64,000 nt of DNA. Origin: an uncultured Porphyromonadaceae bacterium (GTDB taxonomy: Bacteria; Bacteroidota; Bacteroidia; Bacteroidales; Muribaculaceae). The stretch lies in the NCBI GenBank assembly GCA_947649495.1, contig CANSRU010000005.1:1-64000 (forward strand), read 5' to 3'. The notes under the pieces were generated by a model that was not told where the DNA came from, searched no databases, and saw only the letters and a list, made by a program, of their open reading frames with translations. This document shows, in pieces, positions 1 to 9,102 of the stretch (position 1 is its first letter; every line of letters starts with the position of its first letter). Both the position numbers and the translations under genes were made by a program.

Positions 1-60
1 TATGAACAGAAAAGGACGGATAGCATTTACGAAGTTGGCTATCTGCCGGAAATTTATTAA
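1..60 (+). other. Possible 3' end of an upstream coding sequence
   Basis: Frame 1 is open from the first base and ends at TAA (58-60), giving 19 residues ending VGYLPEIY. The last bases coincide with the promoter of the vsr leader. The second copy of that leader near 20.3 kb has a similar short reading (ESVGCLP then stop), so the repeat may include the tail of an older gene. Too short to identify; it may not be coding. Confidence 0.25.
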
Positions 61-65
61 CTTCG
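34..65 (+). promoter_or_regulatory. Promoter of the vsr leader
   Basis: GTTG at 34-37 and TAACTTCG at 58-65 are separated by 20 bp. This fits the Bacteroidetes sigma-ABfr pattern (-33 TTG/TTTG, -7 TAnnTTTG) with one mismatch in the -7 box. The same two boxes with the same 20-bp spacing occur at 20311-20342 before the HNH gene. Confidence 0.6.
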
Positions 66-270
66 CATAAGCTCAACGACCACATGTCCGGCATAGGTGC
101 CGCGCATGTCTTTGAGTCCGCAGACCGACCGCAGAAACGCCCCGACTGAGCTACTTGTACGGTTCATGTACGGTTTAGACTTACACCACGTTGTAAATCA
201 ACATTTTAACCGTTTCTGCATCGGTAGAAAATGATGGGCAGTTAGCGATAGACAGAAATTCAGATACGGG
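34..270 (+). repeat. Conserved promoter-leader repeat, copy A (before vsr)
   Basis: This stretch is clearly related to 20311-20560. Shared runs include the 19-nt block at 53-71, the 18-nt block at 84-101, the GTCCGCA...CCGCAGAAA segment near 117-137, and a TTGTAAATCAACATTTTA-like block near 190-208. A stem-loop can be drawn at 82-109: ACATG pairs with CATGT and GGCA with TGCC around a TAGG loop. Copy B keeps both helices, with one G.U pair. The similarity ends at the downstream start codon, so it behaves like a conserved 5' untranslated leader rather than coding DNA. Function unknown. Confidence 0.7.
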
Positions 271-272
271 CT

Positions 273-782
273 ATGGCAGATGTGATGACACCGGAGCAGC
301 GTAGCCGTTGCATGGCGGCAATCAAGGGAAAGGATACAAAACCGGAGATGATTGTGCGGAAGTTCCTTTTCTCCCGAGGACTGCGCTATCGTGTCAACAA
401 CCGCAAACTGCCCGGCTCGCCTGACATTGTGCTGAAGAATTACAAAACTGTTGTGTTCATCGACGGTTGTTTCTGGCATGGACATGAGGGTTGCAAGTAT
501 TATCGATTGCCCAAAACCAACGTTAACTTCTGGAGACAAAAAATAGCCCTGAATATAGCCCGCGACTACGCCAACGGTGTTGACCTCCGTCTTGCCGGAT
601 GGAGAGTGATACGGGTGTGGGAGTGCGATATCAAGACAAAGGCAAAGCGCGATGAGACCCTTGAACAGCTCTATCAGGAGATAGTCAGAATCGAGCATAA
701 ATCACGCCATTATGAATCCACGCCCGACAATATGCCAATCGCCGCAGAGCCAAGCCCCACATACGGCGATAACAAAATTTAA
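273..782 (+). CDS. vsr: Very short patch repair (Vsr) endonuclease
   Basis: 169 aa, close to the usual Vsr length. The N-terminal block (MTPEQRSRCMAAIKGKDTKP) and the core with FIDGCFWHGH and the downstream WRVIRVWECD block are typical of Vsr. The family nicks 5' of the T in T:G mismatches produced by deamination of 5-methylcytosine, starting repair back to C:G. That suits its place just upstream of a C5-methyltransferase restriction system. It is not in the same tight operon: 264 bp and a separate promoter-like element separate it from the methyltransferase. The C-terminal tail beyond about residue 145 is low-complexity and poorly conserved in the family. The 273 start is supported by the family N-terminus. 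Confidence 0.93.
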   Translation: MADVMTPEQRSRCMAAIKGKDTKPEMIVRKFLFSRGLRYRVNNRKLPGSPDIVLKNYKTVVFIDGCFWHGHEGCKYYRLPKTNVNFWRQKIALNIARDYANGVDLRLAGWRVIRVWECDIKTKAKRDETLEQLYQEIVRIEHKSRHYESTPDNMPIAAEPSPTYGDNKI

Positions 783-1046
783 TCCATCAGAGCCTAAATC
801 ATGCCCATATCCGCCACTATCTTTGCCGCGGACAACCGAAGTCTCAGATAAATTTCGTAACTTCGCAATCTAACACGTACAAGCGCAGACAAAAGACCTC
901 TCAATGTAGGTAACAACTTATATTCAACATATTAAAGGACTTCCTCGTAGTCGCGAAACGTGTTCTTTGCTTTGGCAAAGCGTGCATCAGCACGATAAGG
1001 TCACCTGTCTGCCTATTCGGAAGTTCTTTGTTTATGACAAAACGGC
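783..1046 (+). promoter_or_regulatory. Intergenic leader of the LlaJI-Qat operon
   Basis: No gene is seen. A -7-like TAACTTCG lies at 858-865, without a clear -33 box at the right distance, so the transcript would carry a leader of about 175 nt. Two small hairpins lie back to back: CTTTGC/GCAAAG around TTTG (965-980) and CGTGC/GCACG around ATCA (981-994). No T-tract follows, so they are not an obvious terminator; they may structure the leader. Confidence 0.4.
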
Positions 1047-2276
1047 ATGGCAAAACTAAATTTCATTGACTTGTTCGCTGGGTGTGGAGGACTTTCTGAG
1101 GGTTTTCTACAGTCTGGTCACTTCAATGGTTTAGCCCATGTTGAATGGGAAACCCCGATGGTTAATACTCTTCGTTTAAGATTAAGCGAAAAATGGGGAG
1201 ATTCCCAAGAGGAAGCACAGTCTAAAGTAATCCAATTCGATATACAGAAAACAGAAGAATTAATTTTCGGCAATTGGACGGATGAGACTAAGTCTCTGTA
1301 TGCTGTAAATAATTCAGGACAAGCACAGAATGGCCTTGACGAAATCATAAAAGGACAGAATGTCGATGTGATTATTGGGGGGCCTCCTTGTCAAGCTTAT
1401 TCTATACATGGAAGAGCCAAAGACAAGGATTCTATGGAGAATGATTATAGAAACTATCTGTTTGAGAGCTTCGTCAAAGTCGTTAATCACTATCGTCCAA
1501 AAACTTTTGTATTTGAAAATGTAGCTGGATTACTCAGTGCCAAACCCAAAGGAATATCCATTGTTGATGAAATTTTCAAAGCATTCAAAGATATTGGATA
1601 TAAAATCTACGAACCAGCACGACTAAAGGATGCGGTTTTTAATGCGGGAGACTTTAACGTACCTCAATATCGTCCCCGAATTATAATCTTTGGTATAAGG
1701 GAAGATAGTGGTCTTGAATTGGACAAGTTCTATTCAACGTTAAAAAAACATATCCAATCAATAAAACCCACTGTTAAAGACGCAATAGGCAACTTACCTC
1801 CAATATATCCTTTAGAAACGGTCTCTAAAGTCAAAAATAAGAATTGCTCACATTATGCGACTGATGATACAGATCCACATCATCAGCCGAGACATTGCAG
1901 TGCTCGTGATCTGAGCACCATTCGTACTTGGATTGCCAATGGCATGAATGCCTTATCCAACAAAGAGGCTGTCGCGTTCTATAAACAGGTTACAGGACGA
2001 GATACCCTTTATATTAAATACCGGAATCTAGAATGGGACAAACAATCCCCTACTGTGGTTGCTCATCTTCAAAAAGATGGTTTTATGTTCCTTCATCCGG
2101 ACCTAAAGCAAGCTCGTTTCATAACAGTCAGAGAAGCGGCATTGCTTATGACATTTCCAAAAGATTATTCTTTTGTGGGTGCAAAATCTGTGTGTTATAA
2201 AATGATTGGCAATGCTGTGCCTGTTAATTTTGCTCGCGCGATTGCTGACTCTATATATGAAGTGATTTCTCAATGA
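1047..2276 (+). CDS. DNA (cytosine-5-)-methyltransferase, M1 of a LlaJI-type R-M system
   Basis: 409 aa. Motif I (FIDLFAGCGGLSEGF) is at residues 5-19. Motif IV with the catalytic cysteine is GGPPCQAYS, Cys115. Motif VI (FVFENVAG) and motif VIII-like QYRPRIIIFG follow, and motif IX/X (MIGNAVPVNFARAIA) is near the C-terminus, with a target recognition region between about 240 and 330. It should transfer methyl groups from S-adenosylmethionine to C5 of cytosine and protect host DNA. It overlaps the next gene by four bases (ATGA), indicating translational coupling. LlaJI-type systems carry two C5 enzymes, one for each strand of an asymmetric site; the site here cannot be read from sequence. Confidence 0.93.
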   Translation: MAKLNFIDLFAGCGGLSEGFLQSGHFNGLAHVEWETPMVNTLRLRLSEKWGDSQEEAQSKVIQFDIQKTEELIFGNWTDETKSLYAVNNSGQAQNGLDEIIKGQNVDVIIGGPPCQAYSIHGRAKDKDSMENDYRNYLFESFVKVVNHYRPKTFVFENVAGLLSAKPKGISIVDEIFKAFKDIGYKIYEPARLKDAVFNAGDFNVPQYRPRIIIFGIREDSGLELDKFYSTLKKHIQSIKPTVKDAIGNLPPIYPLETVSKVKNKNCSHYATDDTDPHHQPRHCSARDLSTIRTWIANGMNALSNKEAVAFYKQVTGRDTLYIKYRNLEWDKQSPTVVAHLQKDGFMFLHPDLKQARFITVREAALLMTFPKDYSFVGAKSVCYKMIGNAVPVNFARAIADSIYEVISQ

Positions 2277-2983
2277 AGAATGTTCTCATAGCTTGTGAAG
2301 AAAGTCAAACTGTATGCAAAGCCTTTCGTAAACTCGGCTTTAATGCATACAGTTGTGATATATTGCCTTGTAGTGGAGGACACCCCGAATGGCATTTACA
2401 TTGTGATGTTTTAGGTGTTATTCGAGATAAGCGTGGTACTCTTGAAACTGGAGATGAATTTGTACTCGATGGAGAGTGGGATCTAATGATTGCGCACCCT
2501 CCGTGTACTTATCTTTCTGTAAGTGGTGCTCGCTGGTATTATCATCCGGAGGATAAAGACCTTCCCATCGAACAACGCCGACCTCACCCCAATTTCCCAA
2601 CAAGGGCACAAGACAGAAAAGAAGCTATTGATTTTTTTTTAGCGCTTGCTAATGCCGACATCCCTCGTATCGCCATCGAAAACCCTGTGGGCATTATGAG
2701 TAAATTATTTCATAAACCTAATCAAATTGTTCAACCCTATTGGTTCGGCGACGAAGCGACTAAAACCACATGCCTGTGGTTGAAAGATTTACCACAACTA
2801 ATTCCCACCAAAATTGTCGGAAAAGGGGAAAGAGTTGTGCTTTCAAGTGGGAAATCATTACCTAAATGGTATTCTGATTCCTTTAATACTAAAATTTCAA
2901 CTGAGATGCGGCGTACTCTGAGAAGTAAAACCTTTCAAGGTTTTGCAGATGCGATGGCAGAGCAGTGGAGCAAACTCTTATAA
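2273..2983 (+). CDS. Phage-type C5 cytosine methyltransferase-like protein, candidate M2
   Basis: 236 aa, shorter than a standard C5 methyltransferase. The N-terminus (KNVLIACEESQTVCKAFRK) and the following SCDILPCSGGHPEWH segment are characteristic of a small methylase-like family that is common in phages. A catalytic-type motif HPPCTYLS is present with Cys78, and AIENPVGIM replaces the usual ENV motif. There is little room for a large target recognition domain. Its place between M1 and the motor gene (ATGA overlap upstream, 2 bp downstream) argues that it is the second modification subunit. Whether it methylates the second strand, or modifies something else, is inference. Confidence 0.75.
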   Translation: MKNVLIACEESQTVCKAFRKLGFNAYSCDILPCSGGHPEWHLHCDVLGVIRDKRGTLETGDEFVLDGEWDLMIAHPPCTYLSVSGARWYYHPEDKDLPIEQRRPHPNFPTRAQDRKEAIDFFLALANADIPRIAIENPVGIMSKLFHKPNQIVQPYWFGDEATKTTCLWLKDLPQLIPTKIVGKGERVVLSSGKSLPKWYSDSFNTKISTEMRRTLRSKTFQGFADAMAEQWSKLL

Positions 2984-2985
2984 AC

Positions 2986-4941
2986 ATGATACGCATCTTC
3001 AAATTCAAGAAAAACGACCTTAATCCGTCTGGAGGTAAACAAATTGAATATTCAATTTCTGACGTGAAAGACTTTTTCCAATTCACCCAAAATGAGGAAA
3101 CAGTCGAATTTCGTTACATGTCGATATCGCCTAATGACCCTTTTAATGGTCTTCGGTTCAAATCTACATTTAAGTTATCTCCTGCGAGAGGCGACTACAA
3201 GTGCTATGGAAATCCCGACGGTTCGCTGAATCTTAAAAGTTTTTTCTTGGAGAAACTTCATCTTTCTGCGGAGGAAAATCTTGAAGATGCTTACGGGCTT
3301 AAGAAAATAGCTCCTAATTCTTATGCCATAGCTTATTTCCCAAAAGATATAGATTTTTCAAAAGTTGCCCCATTCTTTTTTTCACAGAATACATTCCCTG
3401 AAGAAATTGATAATAAAGAATCACACACACCTCTTGACGAGCCATTGCAAATAATCTTCTACGGAGCGCCTGGCACCGGCAAATCACATAAGATTGACAA
3501 TGCCCCTCATGTGACTGATGAAAATACCATCCGCACGACTTTCCATCCAGACTCGGACTATTCAACATTTGTGGGTGCATACAAGCCAACTATGGCACCT
3601 ATGCCTGTGAATGCATTTGTTGGCACAACTGTTCATCACGCCAAGAACGCTGATAACGAAAAGGCATACGAAAAGAAAATAGTCTATAAGTATGTGCCTC
3701 AGGCTTTCCTGAAAGCATACGTTGCCGCATGGAGCGACTTGGGCAATCCGCATTTCCTTGTTATTGAGGAAATAAACCGAGGCAACTGCGCACAGATATT
3801 CGGAGACCTTTTCCAGTTGCTTGACCGCAACAATATGGGCAGTTCCTCCTATGCAATTCATGCTGACGAAGACATAACTCAATTTCTTGCTGAAGACAAG
3901 AAAGGTTTTGCAAATCTGACTGAAGAACAGAAGGATGCTATCCGCTCATTTGTGCTCGTCAAGGATTCCGGCAAAACAGAGGCGATTGGCGATGCGATCT
4001 TTTCAGGTAAGAAGTTGCTCCTGCCGCCAAATCTTTACATTTGGGCAACGATGAACACTTCGGATCAGTCGCTCTTCCCGATTGACTCGGCTTTCAAGCG
4101 GCGTTGGAATTGGGAGTACATGCCCATCGATTATAACGCGATGGATTGGCAGTTTGAAGCCGGTGGCAAGCGTTATCTATGGTCTGACTTCCTGAAGAAA
4201 ATGAATCCGCTCATCTATACTCTGACTCAATCTTCGGACAAGCAGATGGGATATTTCTTCGCAAAAGCAGACAAGAAAACTGATGATTTACAGACAGAGA
4301 ACAACCTCATATCAGAAAAGATATTCCTTAACAAAGTGCTGTTCTATCTTTGGACGGATGTACTTAAAGATTTTGAGGCAGGCGACAAAATCTTCCGAGA
4401 CGAAGAAAAAGGACAGATGTATCAGTTCTGCGATTTCTTCCCGACAACAAATGGCAAACTTGCCGAGTTTGTCGGCAAACTTGAATTGCCGGAGGTGGGA
4501 TCAGCCGAGAAAGATAATGATAATGATGATGTTGATTTCGACTCTCCAAATGACTCAGAGTTAAACGATAATAACGGTAACAGCCAACGCGATTATTCAA
4601 AATACAGTGTCAATGGGCAAGGACGGATGTCTAAGTCCGATGCCGTGGTAGCCGCAATGACCGCTTTTGTGAAAGCTTTGCCGGAACTTTCCGCTACAGA
4701 GATACTCAGAAAGATCGACGGTTTTAATCTTTCAAATACCATAGCCTATTCCGAAGAAGACTTCAATAAATATCTTGAGCAATCTTCAGACCCACGTTTC
4801 ACCAAACGCTATGCACGAATCGAGACTGGGACAGGAGAATCTATTTACATATATAAAGGATCAACACCAAAGCGTATTGGTGAACTTATACAAGGACTCA
4901 ACAATTCCGGCACCGGAGTTATTTTAACGAAAGTAGAATGA
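2986..4941 (+). CDS. McrB-like AAA+ NTPase, R1 motor subunit of LlaJI-type restriction system
   Basis: 651 aa from ATG 2986, chosen over an in-frame GTG at 2965 that lies inside the preceding gene. The N-terminal ~150 residues form a separate domain, probably for DNA recognition. The AAA+ core begins with Walker A GAPGTGKS (160-167), followed by an IEEINRGNCAQIFGDL Walker B region and the sensor block MNTSDQSLFPIDSAFKRRW typical of McrB. An acidic, Asn/Asp-rich linker around residues 505-535 precedes a C-terminal domain of about 115 residues. McrB proteins hydrolyse GTP and assemble with the McrC/LlaJI nuclease to translocate and cut DNA. It overlaps the nuclease gene by four bases. Base composition rises after about 3430, within this gene, suggesting a mosaic origin. 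Confidence 0.88.
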   Translation: MIRIFKFKKNDLNPSGGKQIEYSISDVKDFFQFTQNEETVEFRYMSISPNDPFNGLRFKSTFKLSPARGDYKCYGNPDGSLNLKSFFLEKLHLSAEENLEDAYGLKKIAPNSYAIAYFPKDIDFSKVAPFFFSQNTFPEEIDNKESHTPLDEPLQIIFYGAPGTGKSHKIDNAPHVTDENTIRTTFHPDSDYSTFVGAYKPTMAPMPVNAFVGTTVHHAKNADNEKAYEKKIVYKYVPQAFLKAYVAAWSDLGNPHFLVIEEINRGNCAQIFGDLFQLLDRNNMGSSSYAIHADEDITQFLAEDKKGFANLTEEQKDAIRSFVLVKDSGKTEAIGDAIFSGKKLLLPPNLYIWATMNTSDQSLFPIDSAFKRRWNWEYMPIDYNAMDWQFEAGGKRYLWSDFLKKMNPLIYTLTQSSDKQMGYFFAKADKKTDDLQTENNLISEKIFLNKVLFYLWTDVLKDFEAGDKIFRDEEKGQMYQFCDFFPTTNGKLAEFVGKLELPEVGSAEKDNDNDDVDFDSPNDSELNDNNGNSQRDYSKYSVNGQGRMSKSDAVVAAMTAFVKALPELSATEILRKIDGFNLSNTIAYSEEDFNKYLEQSSDPRFTKRYARIETGTGESIYIYKGSTPKRIGELIQGLNNSGTGVILTKVE

Positions 4942-7211
4942 AACTACTGATTGAAGAATACCAGTATGATGTAGCTGATGTTTTCGATGTCTTGGACGGG
5001 TTGTTTACGCTCCAGGATGTCGAGGGCAAAATCTCTGTGAGCTATGTCGGGTATTACTACAATCCCAAAATCAAGGACGTAGTCTTCATTCTGCCGAAAG
5101 TGCTGATTGATGAAGCAGGAAAAATATTCGGCAAATATGAGCCGCGTAATCTTGTGAATCTTGAAGAAGCGAAACTGGAATCTCACGAAGCAAAATTCAT
5201 ATATGAATTCTCCGTATGGATTCACCGTGCTATTGTGGTGTATAACAACGCCCATGAACATAACGGCATAATTCTACGTGAGCAGATTGAGAGCGAAGGA
5301 CATGGCGCGAAGAAGAAAACCAATACTTGGCTTGATGTCATATTATCACTGATTCGCTTTGCCAAGGACAATCGTTCGTTTTTTACGTTCGTTTTGAAGA
5401 ACATCCACTCCGGCTACAACAAGATAAACTGGACGCGCACCATCAGCTGCACTACGGCTGTAGTTCAGAATGACTCTCCTGTATATCTTAATCCGGTCAA
5501 CAAGAAAAGGCAAATCAATTTTGATGAAGAACTCATCGTGATTTTCTTTTCGATTCTAAACTATGTGGCAGATCGTTTTGGTTTCAAGACTGAAATACCA
5601 TTCGGTTTCCCTCTTATCAAAGGTGCGAAGTTCGAGCGGTATATTGATGGCTTTGGTCGCCTTCGTCTACGTCAGATAAAGTATAAATACTTTTCTGATG
5701 TGGCCACGAGGCTTTGGGACCTATGCTATGCATTCTTCGACAAGGCATACCAGATAAAGACTGCAACAAACAACCGCGAATACTTGCTTGCCAAGAGTTT
5801 CCACATCGTATTTGAAGCAATGATAGAGGAACTTATCGGCGATAATGATGTACCGAAAGGTTTGAAAGAACAGGCTGATGGCAAACTTGTTGACCACTTC
5901 TACACTTACGATGGTTTGCTTATCAACCGCGAGAAGGACAACGATATATATTATATAGGCGACTCCAAATACTATAAGATCGGCAGCAATCCCGGTAAAG
6001 AGTCGGTATATAAACAATACACCTACGCCCGTAATGTAATCCAATGGAATCTCAATCTGTTCCTCAATCCATCGGCAAAAGAGGAGGAGAAGGACAGATA
6101 TAGAAAGATACAGTTGCGTGATGACGTGACAGAGGGATATAACATAATCCCCAACTTCTTCATATCCGCCAACATAGATCCGATCACACTATCATACGAA
6201 GACCGCACTGTCAGGCGTGACGGGCAGGAAAATATATGTCGCCAATTTGAGAACCGCCTGTATGACCGCGACACGCTCATTGTATCACACTATGACGTCA
6301 ACTTCCTATTCGTGCTGGCTCTATATGCGCGTGATAATGCAGGAGCAAAGGCTCAGTGGAAAGCTGATATCAGGCGAAAGTTCCGCGAGGAGATTCAAGG
6401 AATGCTCAGAGACCGCTTTGAATTCTATGCCATGACCGCCCATCCCGATGTTGATGGCGAGAAATGGCTGAAAGAGAACTTTCAGGAGGTGCTTGGCAAG
6501 ACATACAGCCCGTTCCTCGACAAAGATGTTTTCTCTCTGGCACTTGATAAGGACGATAAATATAAGGCAGAGAACGATGCGCTGATAGCCTCGCTCAAAG
6601 AGAACTTCTATGTTGTCCCATGTCCTTTGGGGACAGAACCCACCGCCCGTATTGCCGAAGAACGGCAAATTGTTGGCGATGTCAATAGCCCTGCGGCCGA
6701 CAAGGGCAAATTCCTTACTTGCTTTGTCCGTAAAAGCGAAATTGGTGAAGGCAATGACGATTCGACCATAAAATTATACGACCTTTTCAACAACCATGCA
6801 GCGGAAGGTGCAACCTACGTGATGCTCAATATGCCATGCGGAGACATCAGCGAGGCAAAGTATCTTCTTCCCATCGTTGACAACGCTATTGACGGTTACT
6901 ACGACATAGAGCGCATATCATTCGGAACACGAACAAAAGTAGCCAAGGACGGCTCAACCATCCCCGGCTTCCCGACGCTCCGCATCAAACTGGGTTCATT
7001 CCACCCATTTGACCGCAGCTATTCAGAGGGCATCGTGCCCCGTATGGCGAATCAGATATGGCGCGATAACCAGCTCCGGAATGTCATGACCAAGTCAGAT
7101 GGCTATATGAACACAAATTTTGACATTCTAACAGCCGAGGAGCCTGAAGAACTATATGTAAATCCAACCAATCCGATTGAATTAGACTATTTTGAAAACT
7201 CATTAGATTGA
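4938..7211 (+). CDS. LlaJI/McrC-like restriction endonuclease, R2 subunit
   Basis: 757 aa. The N-terminal and central parts resemble the LlaJI restriction endonuclease family: an early beta-rich domain, then a helical region. A PD-(D/E)XK-type core includes IGDSKYYK with Asp342 and Lys344, and an acidic residue upstream in the FEAMIEELIGDN segment. This is the cleavage subunit that works with the upstream McrB-like motor. The C-terminal third (after ~600) is an extra domain I do not recognise. The start is fixed by the ATGA overlap with R1. Only 4 bp separate its stop from the Qat ATPase gene, so the restriction and Qat systems are probably co-transcribed. Confidence 0.85.
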   Translation: MKLLIEEYQYDVADVFDVLDGLFTLQDVEGKISVSYVGYYYNPKIKDVVFILPKVLIDEAGKIFGKYEPRNLVNLEEAKLESHEAKFIYEFSVWIHRAIVVYNNAHEHNGIILREQIESEGHGAKKKTNTWLDVILSLIRFAKDNRSFFTFVLKNIHSGYNKINWTRTISCTTAVVQNDSPVYLNPVNKKRQINFDEELIVIFFSILNYVADRFGFKTEIPFGFPLIKGAKFERYIDGFGRLRLRQIKYKYFSDVATRLWDLCYAFFDKAYQIKTATNNREYLLAKSFHIVFEAMIEELIGDNDVPKGLKEQADGKLVDHFYTYDGLLINREKDNDIYYIGDSKYYKIGSNPGKESVYKQYTYARNVIQWNLNLFLNPSAKEEEKDRYRKIQLRDDVTEGYNIIPNFFISANIDPITLSYEDRTVRRDGQENICRQFENRLYDRDTLIVSHYDVNFLFVLALYARDNAGAKAQWKADIRRKFREEIQGMLRDRFEFYAMTAHPDVDGEKWLKENFQEVLGKTYSPFLDKDVFSLALDKDDKYKAENDALIASLKENFYVVPCPLGTEPTARIAEERQIVGDVNSPAADKGKFLTCFVRKSEIGEGNDDSTIKLYDLFNNHAAEGATYVMLNMPCGDISEAKYLLPIVDNAIDGYYDIERISFGTRTKVAKDGSTIPGFPTLRIKLGSFHPFDRSYSEGIVPRMANQIWRDNQLRNVMTKSDGYMNTNFDILTAEEPEELYVNPTNPIELDYFENSLD

Positions 7212-7215
7212 AATT

Positions 7216-9102
7216 ATGTGGTCAGATATTGAAACCTCTACCGATTTATTGGGATATACGATTCACGCTTCTATTTTGCGTGAAGTAGTATCTAATGAAA
7301 AAAATCTCCCTCTTACGATAGGATTATATGGTGATTGGGGATGTGGGAAGTCAAGTGTTCTTAAAATATTGCAAAGTCAGTTGGAAGAAGACAAAGACTG
7401 TGTGGTTGTATACTTTGATGGATGGGCCTTTGAAAACTTTGATGACGCTAAGATGGCTTTGATTCAAGGCATTGTGGATTCTCTTGAATCAAATGAAAGA
7501 TTTTGGGAAAAAGTTAAGGAGGGAGCAAATGATCTAACAAAGGCTTTTAAGAAATTAGGGAAGTCCATTAATTGGATGAGAGCTTTAAAATGGACTGCGA
7601 CAGCAGGAGCATCAGTAATGGCGGCAAGTGCCACTGGAGGGCTTTCCTTGATTATTCCCGCTCTTATGGATTTTTTTAATCAAAATAAGGGCAGTTTGGA
7701 GGAAATACTCACTAGTGAAAATGCCGAGCAGTTGCTGAAGGATGTCATACTCAAAGGAGACTCCGATAAAAAATATCAAGCGGTAAGGGAATTTCGACGC
7801 GACTTCGAAGACCTAATCCAAAAGTCCAAACAAGGGAAGGTTGTAGTCCTTATAGACGATCTAGATAGATGCCTTCCTCGTAACATCATAGAAAATCTTG
7901 AGGCTATAAAGTTGTTTCTGAATGTCCCGAAAACTGCGTTTGTAATAGCTGCCGATCAATTCATTGTATCGAATGCTATTAAAAGTGAATATAAGGCAAT
8001 TATTGAAGCCTCAGATGATGCAAATGTCGGTTCAGCAGTAAAGAGACCCAATCTAGGCGATTCGTATATGGAAAAATTTATCCAGCTCCCATATAATATA
8101 CCAGCACTGAGCCAAAAGGAGGTGGAGACTTATGTTACTCTTCTTTTCTGTCAATCACTTTTGCCAGATAAGGTATTTTCTTTAGTTCACCAAGATTTCA
8201 CTCAATTCTGTATTAACAACAAGTTTGATTGTTATGGGTGGAGTAATATAAAAGAAGTGCTTAAAGAAAGAAGTGGTGACACCTCAGATTTACAAGAGAT
8301 TGTAGGATTTCTTGTCCGTTTCTCGAATATTATTGGACAATCACTTCGGTGGAATCCAAGATTGATAAAACGCTTCTTGAATGCATATGAAATAAGATGC
8401 AATCTGTTATCAAAGTCTGATATTACTGATACTAAATCAAAATTTGCTTTGCTAAAGCTAATGCTAATAGAGAAAGACGAAATTTCATTATTTCGAGATC
8501 TCAATTCGTGGGTTATGTCAAAAGTAGGCACCCCAGAGGAATTACGGGTGATAGAAAACTTTGCACAAGGAGACAGAAAAGGTGAATTAGAATATAAGGG
8601 ATGGAATAAACCGTCCATTTTACAGGTGGTCACCGAAGAGCCACTGTTTAGTCAAGTAAACTTGAAAGAACTCTTCTGGGTATCTAGAGACAATCTTGTA
8701 TCAGAAATGACAGGTGTATCCCTTATTCCGACAAGAATAAGAACTCTCTTCAAAGAGGTTTATAGCTCATCTTCTACTAATATCCAAAACAAAATAGTAA
8801 ATCAAAAGGTTAAGCTTCTATCCCAAGGAGATTTGCGCGATTTCTATGATTTATTAGATGCTCAAATCACTATCAATCCTAAAGAACCTAAAGGTTATTC
8901 AATTTATTGCAGTTGTGATGAATTGGGCGTAGATGTCGCATTTGACAGATTTGTAGAACTTATTGCCCGTATTGGATCAAGTAATATTTCAATTTCAATT
9001 GCGAATCAAATAAAAGACCTGCTTAATAGGCATCCCGGCGAATCTTCTCTACGTGATAGATTGAACACAAATAAGAAATTAAAACGTGCTATAGAATCAT
9101 AA
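7216..9102 (+). CDS. qatA: KAP-family P-loop ATPase, QatA of a Qat defence system
   Basis: 628 aa. Walker A is GDWGCGKS (39-46); Walker B VVLIDDLDRC is near residues 211-220. A hydrophobic, Ala/Gly-rich insert at about 133-160 is typical of KAP NTPases, which often place membrane segments inside the P-loop domain. The following genes are a QatB-like protein, a QueC-like protein and a TatD-like protein, the exact QatABCD order of a four-gene system described as anti-phage. QatA is presumed to power or sense; the mechanism is not known to me. Codon use is AT-rich compared with the restriction subunits just upstream. Confidence 0.88.
   Translation: MWSDIETSTDLLGYTIHASILREVVSNEKNLPLTIGLYGDWGCGKSSVLKILQSQLEEDKDCVVVYFDGWAFENFDDAKMALIQGIVDSLESNERFWEKVKEGANDLTKAFKKLGKSINWMRALKWTATAGASVMAASATGGLSLIIPALMDFFNQNKGSLEEILTSENAEQLLKDVILKGDSDKKYQAVREFRRDFEDLIQKSKQGKVVVLIDDLDRCLPRNIIENLEAIKLFLNVPKTAFVIAADQFIVSNAIKSEYKAIIEASDDANVGSAVKRPNLGDSYMEKFIQLPYNIPALSQKEVETYVTLLFCQSLLPDKVFSLVHQDFTQFCINNKFDCYGWSNIKEVLKERSGDTSDLQEIVGFLVRFSNIIGQSLRWNPRLIKRFLNAYEIRCNLLSKSDITDTKSKFALLKLMLIEKDEISLFRDLNSWVMSKVGTPEELRVIENFAQGDRKGELEYKGWNKPSILQVVTEEPLFSQVNLKELFWVSRDNLVSEMTGVSLIPTRIRTLFKEVYSSSSTNIQNKIVNQKVKLLSQGDLRDFYDLLDAQITINPKEPKGYSIYCSCDELGVDVAFDRFVELIARIGSSNISISIANQIKDLLNRHPGESSLRDRLNTNKKLKRAIES

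Noticed and set aside
34..270. Group II intron fragment
   Set aside because: The GTACGGTTC-like stretch near 150-170 recalls intron ends, but no domain V, reverse transcriptase or matching segment in copy B was found.
198..698. 166-codon minus-strand frame over vsr
   Set aside because: It lies opposite a clear Vsr gene and the leader, and its translation shows no family features.
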